Part shown: piece by piece, positions 32,350 through 40,387 of the stretch
Numbering within the stretch: the stretch's first letter is position 1
Layout: the number at the start of each line of letters is the position of its first letter
Assembly: GCF_003614945.1 (NCBI RefSeq)
Contig: NZ_QYCZ01000001.1
Span: forward strand, 390,001 to 454,000
Direction of reading: 5' to 3'
Source: Bergeyella cardium
GTDB taxonomy: Bacteria > Bacteroidota > Bacteroidia > Flavobacteriales > Weeksellaceae
Length of the DNA stretch: 64,000 nucleotides
Notes under the pieces: model-generated
Seen by the model: the letters and a program-made list of their open reading frames with translations, nothing else
Told to the model about the DNA's origin: nothing
Databases searched by the model: none
Translations under genes and position numbers: made by a program

Positions 32350-33636
32350 TTATTCTAAAAAAAGGGAATAATCATCGGGGAGTTCAGCATCTATATCTCT
32401 CAGATATTGTTGTAAGGCTGTAAGTGTAGTATGTCCTGTGATAAGCATTAACCTATCATAGGTTTCGCCTTGGGAATATTTTTCTCTAAGCTGTCTGTAC
32501 AGCTTGGTAATAAAGGTATGTCTGAAAGAGTATAGCCCATAGTCCTTACCAAGGTTCAGTTCATCTTTAACTTTTTTAAATCGCTTACTCCAGTAGTCTC
32601 TTTTATTACCCTCTGTGCTTTCCCAAGGACCAGCACTATTAGGAGCAAATAGGTAGTATTCAGAATTAAGTCCCTTGAAATGTTGGATCTCACCAAGTAG
32701 GATTTCTGGAATTATCTTTACCTTAACCAGTTTGTTTTTAGCTCTTACATTGAGTTTTGCACCCTCAAAATCTATGTCCTTAACTTGTAGGCGACAGGCC
32801 TCGATAGGACGCAAGAAGTTATAGCTTATGAATTTAACAAATAGAAGCAAGTCCTTATCTTTCTCCTCCAAAAGAGTAAAAATAGTATCCTGCTGGCTCT
32901 GTGAGTATGTTTTGTTACGTTCGGGCTTGGTAGGTAACTTCTTGATTTTGGATACTACATTATGAGGAATAAGCTCGTTTTCTTCCAAGGTACTGAATAT
33001 AGCATTTAGTACAGCAAGGGTGTTATTTCGGTTGCGAGGGCTTGATTTTAGTAGAATGGTATTTAGAAAGTCATTAACCTCTTTCTTGGCGATGTTCTTG
33101 ATAGGAGCATTATCTAAATAGTTGTTTTTCAAGAATTTTTGGAACAAACCTATGCGATGCTTGTAGTCTATAAATGTTCGCTCGGATACACTATTTTTCT
33201 TTAGATTTAGCGCAAAATCAAGGGCAGAACAAGCTGTATAGTCTTGATTTTCATGGTTTTTTTCAAAATATTCGTCAGAGGGTGTATAGCCACTTTTAAG
33301 AAGTTTTTCTATGATATTTCTTAGCTTATGAATACGTAAGTACCTGTTATCAAAATCCTTATACTCTTGATTAACTTTAAAGAAGATAGAGGGTTGTTTT
33401 ACCATTTTCCCTTCTTCATTACGGAAGTAATAGTATACATACCAACGCTTATACCTCTGTAGGATCTGTTGTTTTTCCTCCTCTGAAAAGGCTGTTAAGC
33501 GTTTTTCAGAGATGATTTTCGGATAAATCTTAGGAGCTGTATACTTCTTTTTTTCCATAAGACCTTCGGATTTTTGATACTCGCCGATATACTCGGTTTT
33601 ATACTCGCTTTGTATCAGTTCATACAGTTTGGACAT
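32350..33636 (-). CDS. int: Tyrosine recombinase (integrase) of the island
   Basis: A 428-aa tyrosine site-specific recombinase. An N-terminal AP2/arm-type region is followed by a SAM-like core-binding domain (about 160-250: 'RTFIDYKHRIGLFQKFL', 'KEVNDFLNTILLKSSPRNR') and a catalytic domain with 'SYNFLRPIEACRLQVKDIDF' (first Arg), a beta-strand Lys, 'YSFRHTFITKLY' (HxxR-type R-H-T), 'ITGHTTLTALQQYLRDID' (His, then Tyr). I use the ATG at 33636; an earlier ATG at 33678 would read through the hairpin at 33637-33664. It lies next to tRNA-Met, the presumed target. Confidence 0.92.
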   Translation of the reverse strand: MSKLYELIQSEYKTEYIGEYQKSEGLMEKKKYTAPKIYPKIISEKRLTAFSEEEKQQILQRYKRWYVYYYFRNEEGKMVKQPSIFFKVNQEYKDFDNRYLRIHKLRNIIEKLLKSGYTPSDEYFEKNHENQDYTACSALDFALNLKKNSVSERTFIDYKHRIGLFQKFLKNNYLDNAPIKNIAKKEVNDFLNTILLKSSPRNRNNTLAVLNAIFSTLEENELIPHNVVSKIKKLPTKPERNKTYSQSQQDTIFTLLEEKDKDLLLFVKFISYNFLRPIEACRLQVKDIDFEGAKLNVRAKNKLVKVKIIPEILLGEIQHFKGLNSEYYLFAPNSAGPWESTEGNKRDYWSKRFKKVKDELNLGKDYGLYSFRHTFITKLYRQLREKYSQGETYDRLMLITGHTTLTALQQYLRDIDAELPDDYSLFLE

Positions 33637-33664
33637 AAAAAAATACGCTTGAGGGCGTATTTTT
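33637..33664 (-). terminator. Terminator between tRNA-Met and int, supplied by the island
   Basis: AAAAATACGC and GCGTATTTTT form a 10-bp stem with a six-base loop, continued by T on the minus strand. It replaces the tRNA terminator that now lies 11 kb away at 22503-22533. Confidence 0.7.
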
Positions 33665-33675
33665 ATTGGGATTTT

Positions 33676-33725
33676 CATTTTGTAGCGAAGACGGGATTTG
33701 AACCCGTGACCTTTGGGTTATGAAT
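33676..33725. repeat. Right attachment-site repeat (within tRNA-Met)
   Basis: The partner of 22544-22593. It begins seven bases beyond the tRNA 3' end and reaches into the anticodon loop, so integration keeps the tRNA gene complete at this end. Confidence 0.9.
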
Positions 33726-33756
33726 CCAACGCTCTAACCACCTGAGCTACCTCGCC
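33683..33756 (-). tRNA. tRNA-Met (anticodon CAT)
   Basis: A 74-base cloverleaf on the minus strand: acceptor GGCGAGG/CTTCGCT, D-arm GCTC...GAGC, anticodon loop TTCATAA, T-arm ACGGG-TTCAAAT-CCCGT, discriminator A. CCA is not encoded. It is not initiator-like (no GGG/CCC anticodon stem). It could be elongator Met, or Ile if the C is converted to lysidine. Acceptor position 1-72 is G-U and the base pair next to the anticodon loop is A-C, as often seen in this group. It is the island's integration target. Confidence 0.93.
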
Positions 33757-33768
33757 ATTTTTGTGGTG

Positions 33769-33798
33769 CAAATATATAAAAGATTCGCATATCCACAA
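33769..33798 (-). promoter_or_regulatory. tRNA-Met promoter
   Basis: On the minus strand: TTG (33798-33796), 19 bases, TATATTTG (33776-33769), 12 bases before the tRNA 5' end. An exact consensus match. Confidence 0.75.
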
Positions 33799-33810
33799 AA
33801 TATTATCCTA

Positions 33811-35100
33811 TTATTTTATACCTAAAAATTCCATTACATCTGCGTAGCGATCAGGCTTTGCAATGATTTTGTTCTTAGCATCAAGCACGAAATAGATAGG
33901 TGTAGCCTGCACATTATATTTCTGAACGTAAGAAGCGTACCACCCATTAAGCTCACTTGTACTAATCCAAGGGTAATTTTGCGCTTTTTCCAAATAGTTT
34001 TCCTTATTAGAATCTAATGAAAAACCTATAATCTCAATGCCTTTGGATTTTAGAGTTTCATAATGAGGAATGAATTGAGGCAATTCTTTAGTACAATGCG
34101 AGCAACCTGAAGACCAGAAAATAATAATTTTTTTATTAGCCTTTACTCCATAGAGGGTTTTTGCTGAGGTATTTAGTGTATTTTCCAAATCTGAATTAGC
34201 AAAAGAAGCTCCTATATCAAGACTTTTATTGATTTTTATGGTGTTTTCAAGCCTGCTATTGATACTGCATTTTAAATTTTGAGCATCTTTCAGATATTTT
34301 TCCTTTAAATCATTCATAGCATAAGCATTGAAAATATCAATGAGCTCAGAAAGTACAGTTTGCCCTCGTGAAGTTTCAATATTTACAGCGGTTAAAAGTT
34401 TAGCAACAGCATCTTCAGCATTTAAATTCTCTTTTGAATTAAGGTAGGACAATAACAGCGGACGAAGCAGAGAAGAGGTTTCTAACATTTCATTGGAATC
34501 ACTAATGAACTTTATTATCTCCTCTTGAGATATGCTGGGTGCTTCAATAGATTTTTGGAGAAATTTAGAAGAATTTGTATGATAATAGTTGATGAAAGGA
34601 TAAGACTGCAAATCTTCTTTTTCAGATTGAGATAAATTATGAATCTCTTTTTCTAAAGCCTGAGCAAACTCCTCCGATTTCTTGTAGTACTGAATAATTT
34701 GATACAGTGCAGGCAAAATATAATCTTTCTTTTTCTCTGTACTTTGGAGTTTAGACATCAGTTTGTTTGCCTCATCTAAATAGATGATATCATCTACTTT
34801 AGCATCTTTTATTTTCAGGAGTATATCAATGTTTCTATTTTCAGAAATGAAAGGTATAGTAGTTTTAAACTCTGGGATATATGCTTTCATTATCCCTGAA
34901 TAGGAGGTAGGATACTTTATACTAAAACTATTTTTCAATGATTGCCCTTTTGTAAAAAGAATATCTTTTGAGCCGTCTAATGTATAGACATAGATTTCTT
35001 TATTTGTATTGTCTCCCTCAGTTTTGATATTGATATTAAATTGGGCGTTTACTAATTGGGCAGATAGTGCTAATGCCACTAAAAGAATATTTTTTTTCAT
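33811..35100 (-). CDS. Exported TlpA-like thioredoxin-domain protein
   Basis: A 429-aa periplasmic protein with a signal peptide (MKKNILLVALALSAQLVNAQ). The first about 280 residues form an unassigned helical/beta region similar in layout to the N-terminal domain of Bacteroidota TlpA proteins. The last about 130 carry the thioredoxin fold with the redox motif 'WSSGCSHCTKELPQF' (C-S-H-C) and 'VQATPIYFVLD' (cis-Pro). It may reduce or reshuffle disulphides of exported proteins. It lies 93 bases after a terminator, behind the small Pro/Gly-rich protein, and stops just before the tRNA-Met promoter. Confidence 0.82.
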   Translation of the reverse strand: MKKNILLVALALSAQLVNAQFNINIKTEGDNTNKEIYVYTLDGSKDILFTKGQSLKNSFSIKYPTSYSGIMKAYIPEFKTTIPFISENRNIDILLKIKDAKVDDIIYLDEANKLMSKLQSTEKKKDYILPALYQIIQYYKKSEEFAQALEKEIHNLSQSEKEDLQSYPFINYYHTNSSKFLQKSIEAPSISQEEIIKFISDSNEMLETSSLLRPLLLSYLNSKENLNAEDAVAKLLTAVNIETSRGQTVLSELIDIFNAYAMNDLKEKYLKDAQNLKCSINSRLENTIKINKSLDIGASFANSDLENTLNTSAKTLYGVKANKKIIIFWSSGCSHCTKELPQFIPHYETLKSKGIEIIGFSLDSNKENYLEKAQNYPWISTSELNGWYASYVQKYNVQATPIYFVLDAKNKIIAKPDRYADVMEFLGIK

Positions 35101-35150
35101 TCGTTTTATTTAGGTAGCAAATTTATCAAATTATAAGTATAAATAAAAAA

Positions 35151-35178
35151 CTCACTGATAAAGTTCAGTGAGCTTCCT
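35151..35178 (-). terminator. Terminator after the small exported protein gene
   Basis: On the minus strand CTCACTGA/TCAGTGAG forms an 8-bp stem with a six-base loop, followed by TTTTTTATTT. It separates the T9SS-protein unit from the TlpA-like gene. Confidence 0.7.
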
Positions 35179-35193
35179 ATTAATTATATACAA

Positions 35194-35472
35194 CTACTTC
35201 TTTTCTGTATTATATTTTTTTGAAAAGTAAGCATAAGAAGCTATCATCGCTATTCCTAGACCCATAAGCAATGAGGTATGCATATCTATTGGTGTATTAG
35301 GCTTAGCACCTGGTCCATCACCACCGACACCTCCATTTCCAGGATTGGTAGGGGGATTGACAGGTCCCCACCCTGGAGGAGCTTCTATATCATCTGCATA
35401 TGAAAGACTGGAAGTAGACAGCAGGATAAACAAACTAAAAATCTTTACTAATATTAAACTTTTTATTTTCAT
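35194..35472 (-). CDS. Small exported Pro/Gly-rich protein with C-terminal membrane anchor
   Basis: A 92-aa protein with a signal peptide (cleavage near SYA-DD), a 30-residue Pro/Gly/Asn-rich linker (PPGWGPVNPPTNPGNGG), then a motif 'PIDMHTSLLMGLGIAMIASY', a single hydrophobic helix and a Lys-rich tail. I do not recognise a named family, though short flavobacterial proteins of this architecture are common beside T9SS cargo genes. It starts 12 bases after the 657-aa T9SS protein and is probably translated with it. Confidence 0.7.
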   Translation of the reverse strand: MKIKSLILVKIFSLFILLSTSSLSYADDIEAPPGWGPVNPPTNPGNGGVGGDGPGAKPNTPIDMHTSLLMGLGIAMIASYAYFSKKYNTEKK

Positions 35473-35484
35473 CGGTTTTATATT

Positions 35485-37458
35485 TTATTTAATTAATAAT
35501 TTAGACTGGAATAATTCTCCTTTGTCTGAAATTACTTTTACAAAGAATACTCCGGCGTATTTTTTATCAAGTTTGATAGTATAATCTTCATTAGTTTTTA
35601 TATTCTTATCCGAAGAAACAAGCCTTCCCGAAGCATCATATATCTCAATATTAGCAGATTTCCAATTTTTACTAAATCTGATGATGTAGTTATCTTTTTC
35701 TGAATTATATGCTATATATGTTTTTGATAAAACATCTGTAGTTTCTGATGTCTCTAGCTCTGTTGGGTTTCCATAATATAGTCCGTATACTTGAGTAGCA
35801 TTTCCATCTGCTGGTATAACCATATTATGAGCAATCTGAATTACATTTTTCTTAGCATTTTTGAAATAAAAACTTTCACCAGAGGACAGAACCTTTTCAT
35901 TATCATTCAGCTTAACTGTATTTTCAGAAATCTCAAATTTAAAATTCTTAATTTCAGGGTTGTATTTCCCAAGTACTGCAGCTTTTCCATAGAAGTCACT
36001 TTCATTTGCCTCATTGATATAAAGCATTTTTATATTATTTTTGTCATATCCTCCTTTGATAGGATCTTCTTCAAAAATTCCAAATCTAGCACCTGAAATA
36101 TCTCCTACTTGTGTTGTAGCATTATCAGAAGTTCCTGATACAGTATCATCAGAAAGTACATAATAAGTTCTTCCTATTTCTTGATTATCTTTATCAAGTC
36201 CTATAATTGCAAGTTGTTTTACAGTACTTCCACTTGAATAAGAAGATCTACCTCCTAAGGCTACATCTTCATTATAGCTAAATGTTCTTAGGTCAGCTAA
36301 ATTTAAAGAGTTTCCTGCTTTATTCTTTTTAAGTTTAAGCACAAAAGTTTGTCCTGGTCTAACGATAGTATACTCAGTATCTCCTACTAATGTTCCATTT
36401 TTTGAAAAAACAAGAAATTTGATACTTCCAGTTTTAGTACCTGATTGAGAACCACCTCCCTGTGAAGTATGCTTAACATCGCGTGGCTCTAGTTTTATGC
36501 CATATATTTCTTGATCATTAGGTTTAAGTTTTCTTAAATCTAAGTTCATTAGAAATGGATTACCTATTTGGTAAATATTTCTACCAAAATGTGGATTTTC
36601 CCAAGAAACTCCAGTACTTCTTACAAAAGCATCATCGAGATAGCTGTTATATCTTTCCTGGTAGTAGTTAAATAATTGTCCTTGATTACCAAAGTCTATA
36701 TCTTTACCTGCATCTACTAAACTTACTATTACATCTCCTTCTGCTGAAACAGGTATACCTCTAAACACAAGCTGAGTATTAGTACCCTTTTTAACTATAA
36801 GATCACCAGGTATATCTTTTGTACCTAAAGCATAATAAGAATGTGGAGGGATTGTTGTAGTTCCAAGTTTTGTTTGTAAATTAGGGAGGCTGTTAAATCT
36901 AACTTTTTTGTTGTCCCAATATAGAACTTCTCTTTGTCCACCTCTAGTATTGTTTATGCTCCCTGTTCCCAATTCACTTTGCATAAATCTGATTTCCTTA
37001 TCTATAAAAGGGAATGCTATTTGCTGATATGCTCCATGCTTTGGTGCTCTGTATTCTTGGCTTACAAATGCCTTGATGTTTGCTTGAGGGATACCTGTTA
37101 TTTTTAACTGCCCATAAGTATATATTGGAGTTTCATTTAGTTTATTCCATTGGGCATAATTGCCAGGCTCATTAATTCGATTTACAATATTAATATCAGA
37201 GATATTGTCACTACCATAAGATTTGTCACTACCATCGGTTTCAAGAGTACTTACCTTTGAAGTGGTTTGTCCTACAATATTAATACTTCCCCTGTTTTCA
37301 ATTTGTCCAGAGCCAATGGTTTTTAAACCACCACCATTATGTATATAAGCCGACTTTCTAACATTAACTTTGGCATTATTAGAAACAGTCGTTAAATATT
37401 GAGCATTTGCCTGAAAGAACAGGGATATTGCGCTGATTGCTAATAGATTTTTTCTCAT
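35485..37458 (-). CDS. T9SS type A sorting-domain surface protein
   Basis: A 657-aa secreted protein with a signal peptide (MRKNLLAISAISLFFQANAQ) and a C-terminal type A T9SS sorting domain of about 75 residues ('IEIYDASGRLVSSDKNI', 'KKYAGVFFVKVISDKGEL', ending 'SKLLIK'). The middle has no recognised domain but is rich in Gly/Asn/Ser beta-strand segments, as in adhesin-type proteins. It should be exported by type IX secretion and anchored to the surface. It has its own consensus promoter and is divergent from the kinase gene. Confidence 0.82.
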   Translation of the reverse strand: MRKNLLAISAISLFFQANAQYLTTVSNNAKVNVRKSAYIHNGGGLKTIGSGQIENRGSINIVGQTTSKVSTLETDGSDKSYGSDNISDINIVNRINEPGNYAQWNKLNETPIYTYGQLKITGIPQANIKAFVSQEYRAPKHGAYQQIAFPFIDKEIRFMQSELGTGSINNTRGGQREVLYWDNKKVRFNSLPNLQTKLGTTTIPPHSYYALGTKDIPGDLIVKKGTNTQLVFRGIPVSAEGDVIVSLVDAGKDIDFGNQGQLFNYYQERYNSYLDDAFVRSTGVSWENPHFGRNIYQIGNPFLMNLDLRKLKPNDQEIYGIKLEPRDVKHTSQGGGSQSGTKTGSIKFLVFSKNGTLVGDTEYTIVRPGQTFVLKLKKNKAGNSLNLADLRTFSYNEDVALGGRSSYSSGSTVKQLAIIGLDKDNQEIGRTYYVLSDDTVSGTSDNATTQVGDISGARFGIFEEDPIKGGYDKNNIKMLYINEANESDFYGKAAVLGKYNPEIKNFKFEISENTVKLNDNEKVLSSGESFYFKNAKKNVIQIAHNMVIPADGNATQVYGLYYGNPTELETSETTDVLSKTYIAYNSEKDNYIIRFSKNWKSANIEIYDASGRLVSSDKNIKTNEDYTIKLDKKYAGVFFVKVISDKGELFQSKLLIK

Positions 37459-37491
37459 ATTATGCTGTTTATATTAACAAATATCACCGTG

Positions 37492-37521
37492 CAAAATTAT
37501 AGTTTTTTTTTGAATAACCAA
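37492..37521 (-). promoter_or_regulatory. Promoter of the T9SS surface protein operon
   Basis: On the minus strand: TTG (37521-37519), 19 bases, TAATTTTG (37499-37492). The start codon is 34 bases downstream. Confidence 0.7.
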
Positions 37522-37649
37522 ATTTGTTTTGTTTTTTTTCATTGAAAATGAGAAAAATTATAGGCTTGTAAAAAAATGAAGACACTTATAATATTCAAAT
37601 TTCTTTTTTCTCTTGTTCATATTCAGTTATAAAAAATACTCTTCTTTTT

Positions 37650-37681
37650 TTGAAGGATGAGATAACAAATTTATATCTTTA
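37650..37681 (+). promoter_or_regulatory. Possible promoter of the deoxynucleoside kinase gene
   Basis: TTG at 37650-37652, 21 bases, TATCTTTA at 37674-37681 (last base off consensus). Confidence 0.4.
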
Positions 37682-37750
37682 CCCCCTCAAAAGTGAGAGG
37701 AAGGAGCTCACTACTCGTATTCTGGTTTTAATCATTAATAACATAATAAA

Positions 37751-38365
37751 ATGCACATAGCAATTACAGGAAATATAGGGGCAGGGAAAACCACGCTTAC
37801 CACTATGCTTGCCAAGCATTATGGGTGGAAGGCTCAGTTCGAAGATGTAGATGATAATCCGTACTTGGAAGATTTCTATGCGGATATGTCTAAATGGAGT
37901 TTTGCTTTACAAATCTATTTTCTCGGTAGCCGTTTTAAGCAGGTAAAAGAAATAAGAGAAAGCGGAAAAAACATCGTTCAAGATAGGACGATATATGAAG
38001 ATGCTCATATTTTTGCGGAGAATTTATATGATATGGGCTTACTTACCCAGCGGGATTTTAATAATTATACCTCAGTATTTCAGCTAATGAAATCTTTTGT
38101 TTCAGCTCCAGATTTGCTCATCTATCTCCGTTCTGATGTTCCTAATCTGGTGAAGAAAATCTATAAAAGAGGGAGAGACTACGAAGCAACTATTAGTATA
38201 GACTACCTTAGCAAGCTCAATCAGAAGTATGAAAAGTGGATTAATAATTATAAGGAAGGCAAGCTCCTTATTATAGATGTAGATGATTTAGACTTTGTGG
38301 AGAGAGCAGAGGACTTTGGCTCCATCTTAGAGAAAATAGAGGGCGAACTGCATGGGCTTTTCTAG
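37751..38365 (+). CDS. Deoxynucleoside kinase
   Basis: A 204-aa deoxynucleoside kinase (dNK family, dAK/dGK-type) of nucleotide salvage. It has the P-loop 'ITGNIGAGKTTLTTMLA' at the start, 'VQDRTIYEDAHIFAENL' (DR-S-type substrate motif), 'YLRSDVPNLVKKIYKRGRDYE' in overlapping pieces (LID with Arg residues) and 'YLSKLNQKYEKWINNY'. The exact base preference cannot be read from sequence. The next gene follows 22 bases on. Confidence 0.9.
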   Translation: MHIAITGNIGAGKTTLTTMLAKHYGWKAQFEDVDDNPYLEDFYADMSKWSFALQIYFLGSRFKQVKEIRESGKNIVQDRTIYEDAHIFAENLYDMGLLTQRDFNNYTSVFQLMKSFVSAPDLLIYLRSDVPNLVKKIYKRGRDYEATISIDYLSKLNQKYEKWINNYKEGKLLIIDVDDLDFVERAEDFGSILEKIEGELHGLF

Positions 38366-38387
38366 CCTTTTCAATATTAAAAAAAAA

Positions 38388-38723
38388 ATGATTAAGGTAT
38401 TACACAATAATTACTGCTCCAAATCAAGATGCCTGCTCACTTATCTGCACGATAAAGGGGTAGCGTTTGAGATTGTAGATATCATTAATAACCCTCTGGG
38501 AGAGGAGGAGATAAAATCTCTACTCAGTATGGGGATAAGTATAGAAGAGCTGGTTCGTACCAATGAGAAGCTTTTTCAGGAAAAATATATCGGGGCAGAT
38601 TTACCAGCAGAAGGCGTTTCTATACTGGCAAAGCACCCCGAATTAATTCAGAGACCTATTGTTATTTCTGGCTCCAAAGCCATTATCGCAAGGCCTATGG
38701 AGCGTGCAGATGCTCTTTTATAG
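38388..38723 (+). CDS. ArsC/Spx-family (arsenate reductase-like) protein
   Basis: A 111-aa thioredoxin-fold protein of the ArsC/YfgD family. The ATG at 38388 begins 'MIKVLHNNYCSKSRCLL', placing the family's active-site Cys at position 10 (CxxxRxLL-type). 'ELVRTNEKLFQEKY' and 'PELIQRPIVISGSKAIIARP' in overlapping pieces give the second family motif with its Arg. Whether it acts on arsenate or is a general redox protein is unknown; no ars genes are near. Its last six bases overlap the stop of the DUF493 gene on the other strand. Confidence 0.82.
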   Translation: MIKVLHNNYCSKSRCLLTYLHDKGVAFEIVDIINNPLGEEEIKSLLSMGISIEELVRTNEKLFQEKYIGADLPAEGVSILAKHPELIQRPIVISGSKAIIARPMERADALL

Positions 38724-39023
38724 CATAATCGCACTCTCTATTTGCGCTACTTTCTGGTAAATATCTATCACTTGGTCAGCATCCAACACAAATGCACTTA
38801 TGCTAAGCGATATGTATTTACCATTTTTACTGTCCCTATTACTGATACTCGTCTGTATTCCATCAAAAACCTGATAAATTTCAGTGAGCTTTTCCTGATT
38901 ATTTGGAATGATAAATTTAAACAGATAATCTTCTGGAAAGTTATGTATCTCGTTGAGTTTTTCTTTTAAGGAAGCATAAAATTCCTCAGGGTTATTGGTT
39001 TTGTTAAGTCCTAAAACATTCAT
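38718..39023 (-). CDS. DUF493 family protein
   Basis: A 101-aa protein matching the DUF493/YbeD pattern: 'FYASLKEKLNEIHNFPEDYL', 'FKFIIPNN' and 'RDSKNGKYISLSISAFV'. In E. coli the family has an ACT-like fold and unknown function. It overlaps the ArsC-like gene tail to tail. Confidence 0.85.
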   Translation of the reverse strand: MNVLGLNKTNNPEEFYASLKEKLNEIHNFPEDYLFKFIIPNNQEKLTEIYQVFDGIQTSISNRDSKNGKYISLSISAFVLDADQVIDIYQKVAQIESAIML

Positions 39024-39096
39024 TTTTCTAAGTTTTATGTTAATAATTCAGTGAGCCGCCCTTATCGCAAATGCTGAGCCAAATGATTTTTCTGCC

Positions 39097-39232
39097 AAAA
39101 ACTGCCACCCACTCGCGTGGGGAGCCACCTTGCAGGTGTGGCAGCCACAGCGTGGCAGGCGTTTATCGCAAACTATCCATACACCGCCAGAAGCTAGAAG
39201 CCAGTCGCCAATTATTGTAAACTAACCGCACA
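39097..39232. repeat. REP-like palindromes and AGAAGCTAGAAGCCA tract
   Basis: CCACTCGCGTGGGG, CCACCTTGCAGGTGTGG and CCACAGCGTGG follow one another, then a CAGAAGCTAGAAGCCAG tract and ACTAACCGCA. They fill the space between the DUF493 start and the DUF3078 stop; no gene seen. Confidence 0.5.
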
Positions 39233-39236
39233 TCGC

Positions 39237-40358
39237 CTACTGCTTAAACCCTACGGGCTTTAGGAGTTTGGCATTTTTGGATTTGGTTTCGGAGCCGAGA
39301 TTGTAGGAGAGCCCTATGCCGAGGGTTTGTTTTCGCTGGAGTTTTTTTATCTGGTCGTGGTCATAGGTGAGGTCGAGGGAGATATTTGCGTTGAGGTATT
39401 TATTAAACTTCATATTGATAACGCCCGTGTAGGCGATATCTACGCGCTCGGTGTGGGTGAGGTAGTTGGCAAAGAGGTTGAGCTGGTGGGTGAAGAGGAT
39501 ATCCTTGTAGATTTTGAATCGGTAGAGGATGTTGAGCCTTGCTCCGAGCTCGGCACGGAGGCTTTGTCCGTCTTTTTCCAGACCGTACTTCCCTGCTTTT
39601 TGGAGGAGCAGATCGGTTACGAAAGTAAATTGCCCATTGAGCGGGCGGAAGATTACTTGCAAATTTTCCTGCGGGTTATAGGAAATCCCGAGCCCGAGAT
39701 TGAGGTAGGCGGGGGACATAAACTTAGAGATACGGTCGTCTTTCTTAGGGTCTGGCGTAGCGGCGTAGTTGTACCCCCGTGTAAATTGGGAGATAAACTG
39801 GAAGCCCGTGGAGAGGTAGTAAGATTGCCCGATTTCATAGCCGTAATTGGTCATTATATTGATATAATCCTCCGTTTTTCGGGTGGCTTGCCCTTCGGAA
39901 TCTACCAGCCCGTAGCCAAACTTAAAGGTGTTTTCCAGATAGTGTCTGCTGTATTTATAGATAAGGTTGTAATTGAGCTTTGCGATGACGCCTACATTAT
40001 TATTACCTCCAGCATTCCAGTTGGAGAAGGAGGATTGATTAAAGGTAAGATTGTTCTGCCCATAGAACAGCCATTTTGATGGTCGGTTAGGGTTTTTCAT
40101 CAGTCCATAGGGGGTGATGGGGATTTCGTCATAGGGTATGGCGGTGAGAGCGGGTTTTTCGCGAACGATGAGGCTGTCTTTCGGTCGGCTCCCGATCTTG
40201 ATGTAGGTGGGGTTTTCCAAGCTGTCTATCGTAGGCATAGCCGCTTCCCATTTCTTTTGATAGATGGAGTCTAGCTCCTTTAAGAAAGGCTTCTTCCGCT
40301 GGGCAAATGCCGAGATGGAGGCTGATAACACGAGTAAAATAAGGGCTTTGGATTTCAT
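39237..40358 (-). CDS. DUF3078 outer-membrane beta-barrel protein
   Basis: A 373-aa exported protein (signal peptide MKSKALILLVLSASISAFAQ). From about residue 95 it alternates amphipathic strands with Tyr/Phe/Asn-rich turns ('NLTFNQSSFSNWNAGGNNN', 'YLENTFKFGYGLVDSEG', 'FISQFTRGYNY'), the DUF3078 pattern of Bacteroidota. The C-terminal strand ends near 'GIGLSYNLGS'. Likely an outer-membrane beta-barrel of unknown role. A C11 tract lies 15 bases upstream of its start, in the 29-base gap to the Sua5/YciO gene. Confidence 0.8.
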   Translation of the reverse strand: MKSKALILLVLSASISAFAQRKKPFLKELDSIYQKKWEAAMPTIDSLENPTYIKIGSRPKDSLIVREKPALTAIPYDEIPITPYGLMKNPNRPSKWLFYGQNNLTFNQSSFSNWNAGGNNNVGVIAKLNYNLIYKYSRHYLENTFKFGYGLVDSEGQATRKTEDYINIMTNYGYEIGQSYYLSTGFQFISQFTRGYNYAATPDPKKDDRISKFMSPAYLNLGLGISYNPQENLQVIFRPLNGQFTFVTDLLLQKAGKYGLEKDGQSLRAELGARLNILYRFKIYKDILFTHQLNLFANYLTHTERVDIAYTGVINMKFNKYLNANISLDLTYDHDQIKKLQRKQTLGIGLSYNLGSETKSKNAKLLKPVGFKQ

Positions 40359-40373
40359 CCTGAGAAGATTTTA

Positions 40374-40384
40374 GGGGGGGGGGG
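40374..40384 (-). repeat. Homopolymer (C11 on the coding strand) upstream of the DUF3078 gene
   Basis: Eleven G on the plus strand (C on the coding strand) between the stop of the upstream gene and the DUF3078 start, 15 bases before the ATG. Length changes would alter ribosome-site spacing or transcript structure. Confidence 0.75.
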
Positions 40385-40387
40385 TAA

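Larger units (their letters stand above)
22544..33725. mobile_element. tRNA-Met-integrated genomic island with type I RM operon
   Basis: A 50-bp direct repeat (22544-22593 and 33676-33725; one mismatch) brackets 11.1 kb. The right copy is the 3' part of an intact tRNA-Met(CAT) gene plus its flank. A tyrosine integrase gene lies at that end, pointing away from the tRNA. Between the repeats are a type I RM operon, a rhuM-type gene, a PrrC-like nuclease gene, an antirepressor remnant and repeat arrays. No conjugation, replication or phage structural genes are seen, so it is an integrative islet rather than an ICE or prophage. Confidence 0.88.

Noticed and set aside
22544-33725. Prophage or integrative conjugative element
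   Set aside because: No structural, replication, relaxase or type IV secretion genes; only integrase, RM cargo and an antirepressor remnant.
39327-40079. 250-codon plus-strand frame opposite the DUF3078 gene
   Set aside because: Val/Glu-rich translation without motifs, antisense to a well-supported beta-barrel protein. Shadow frame.
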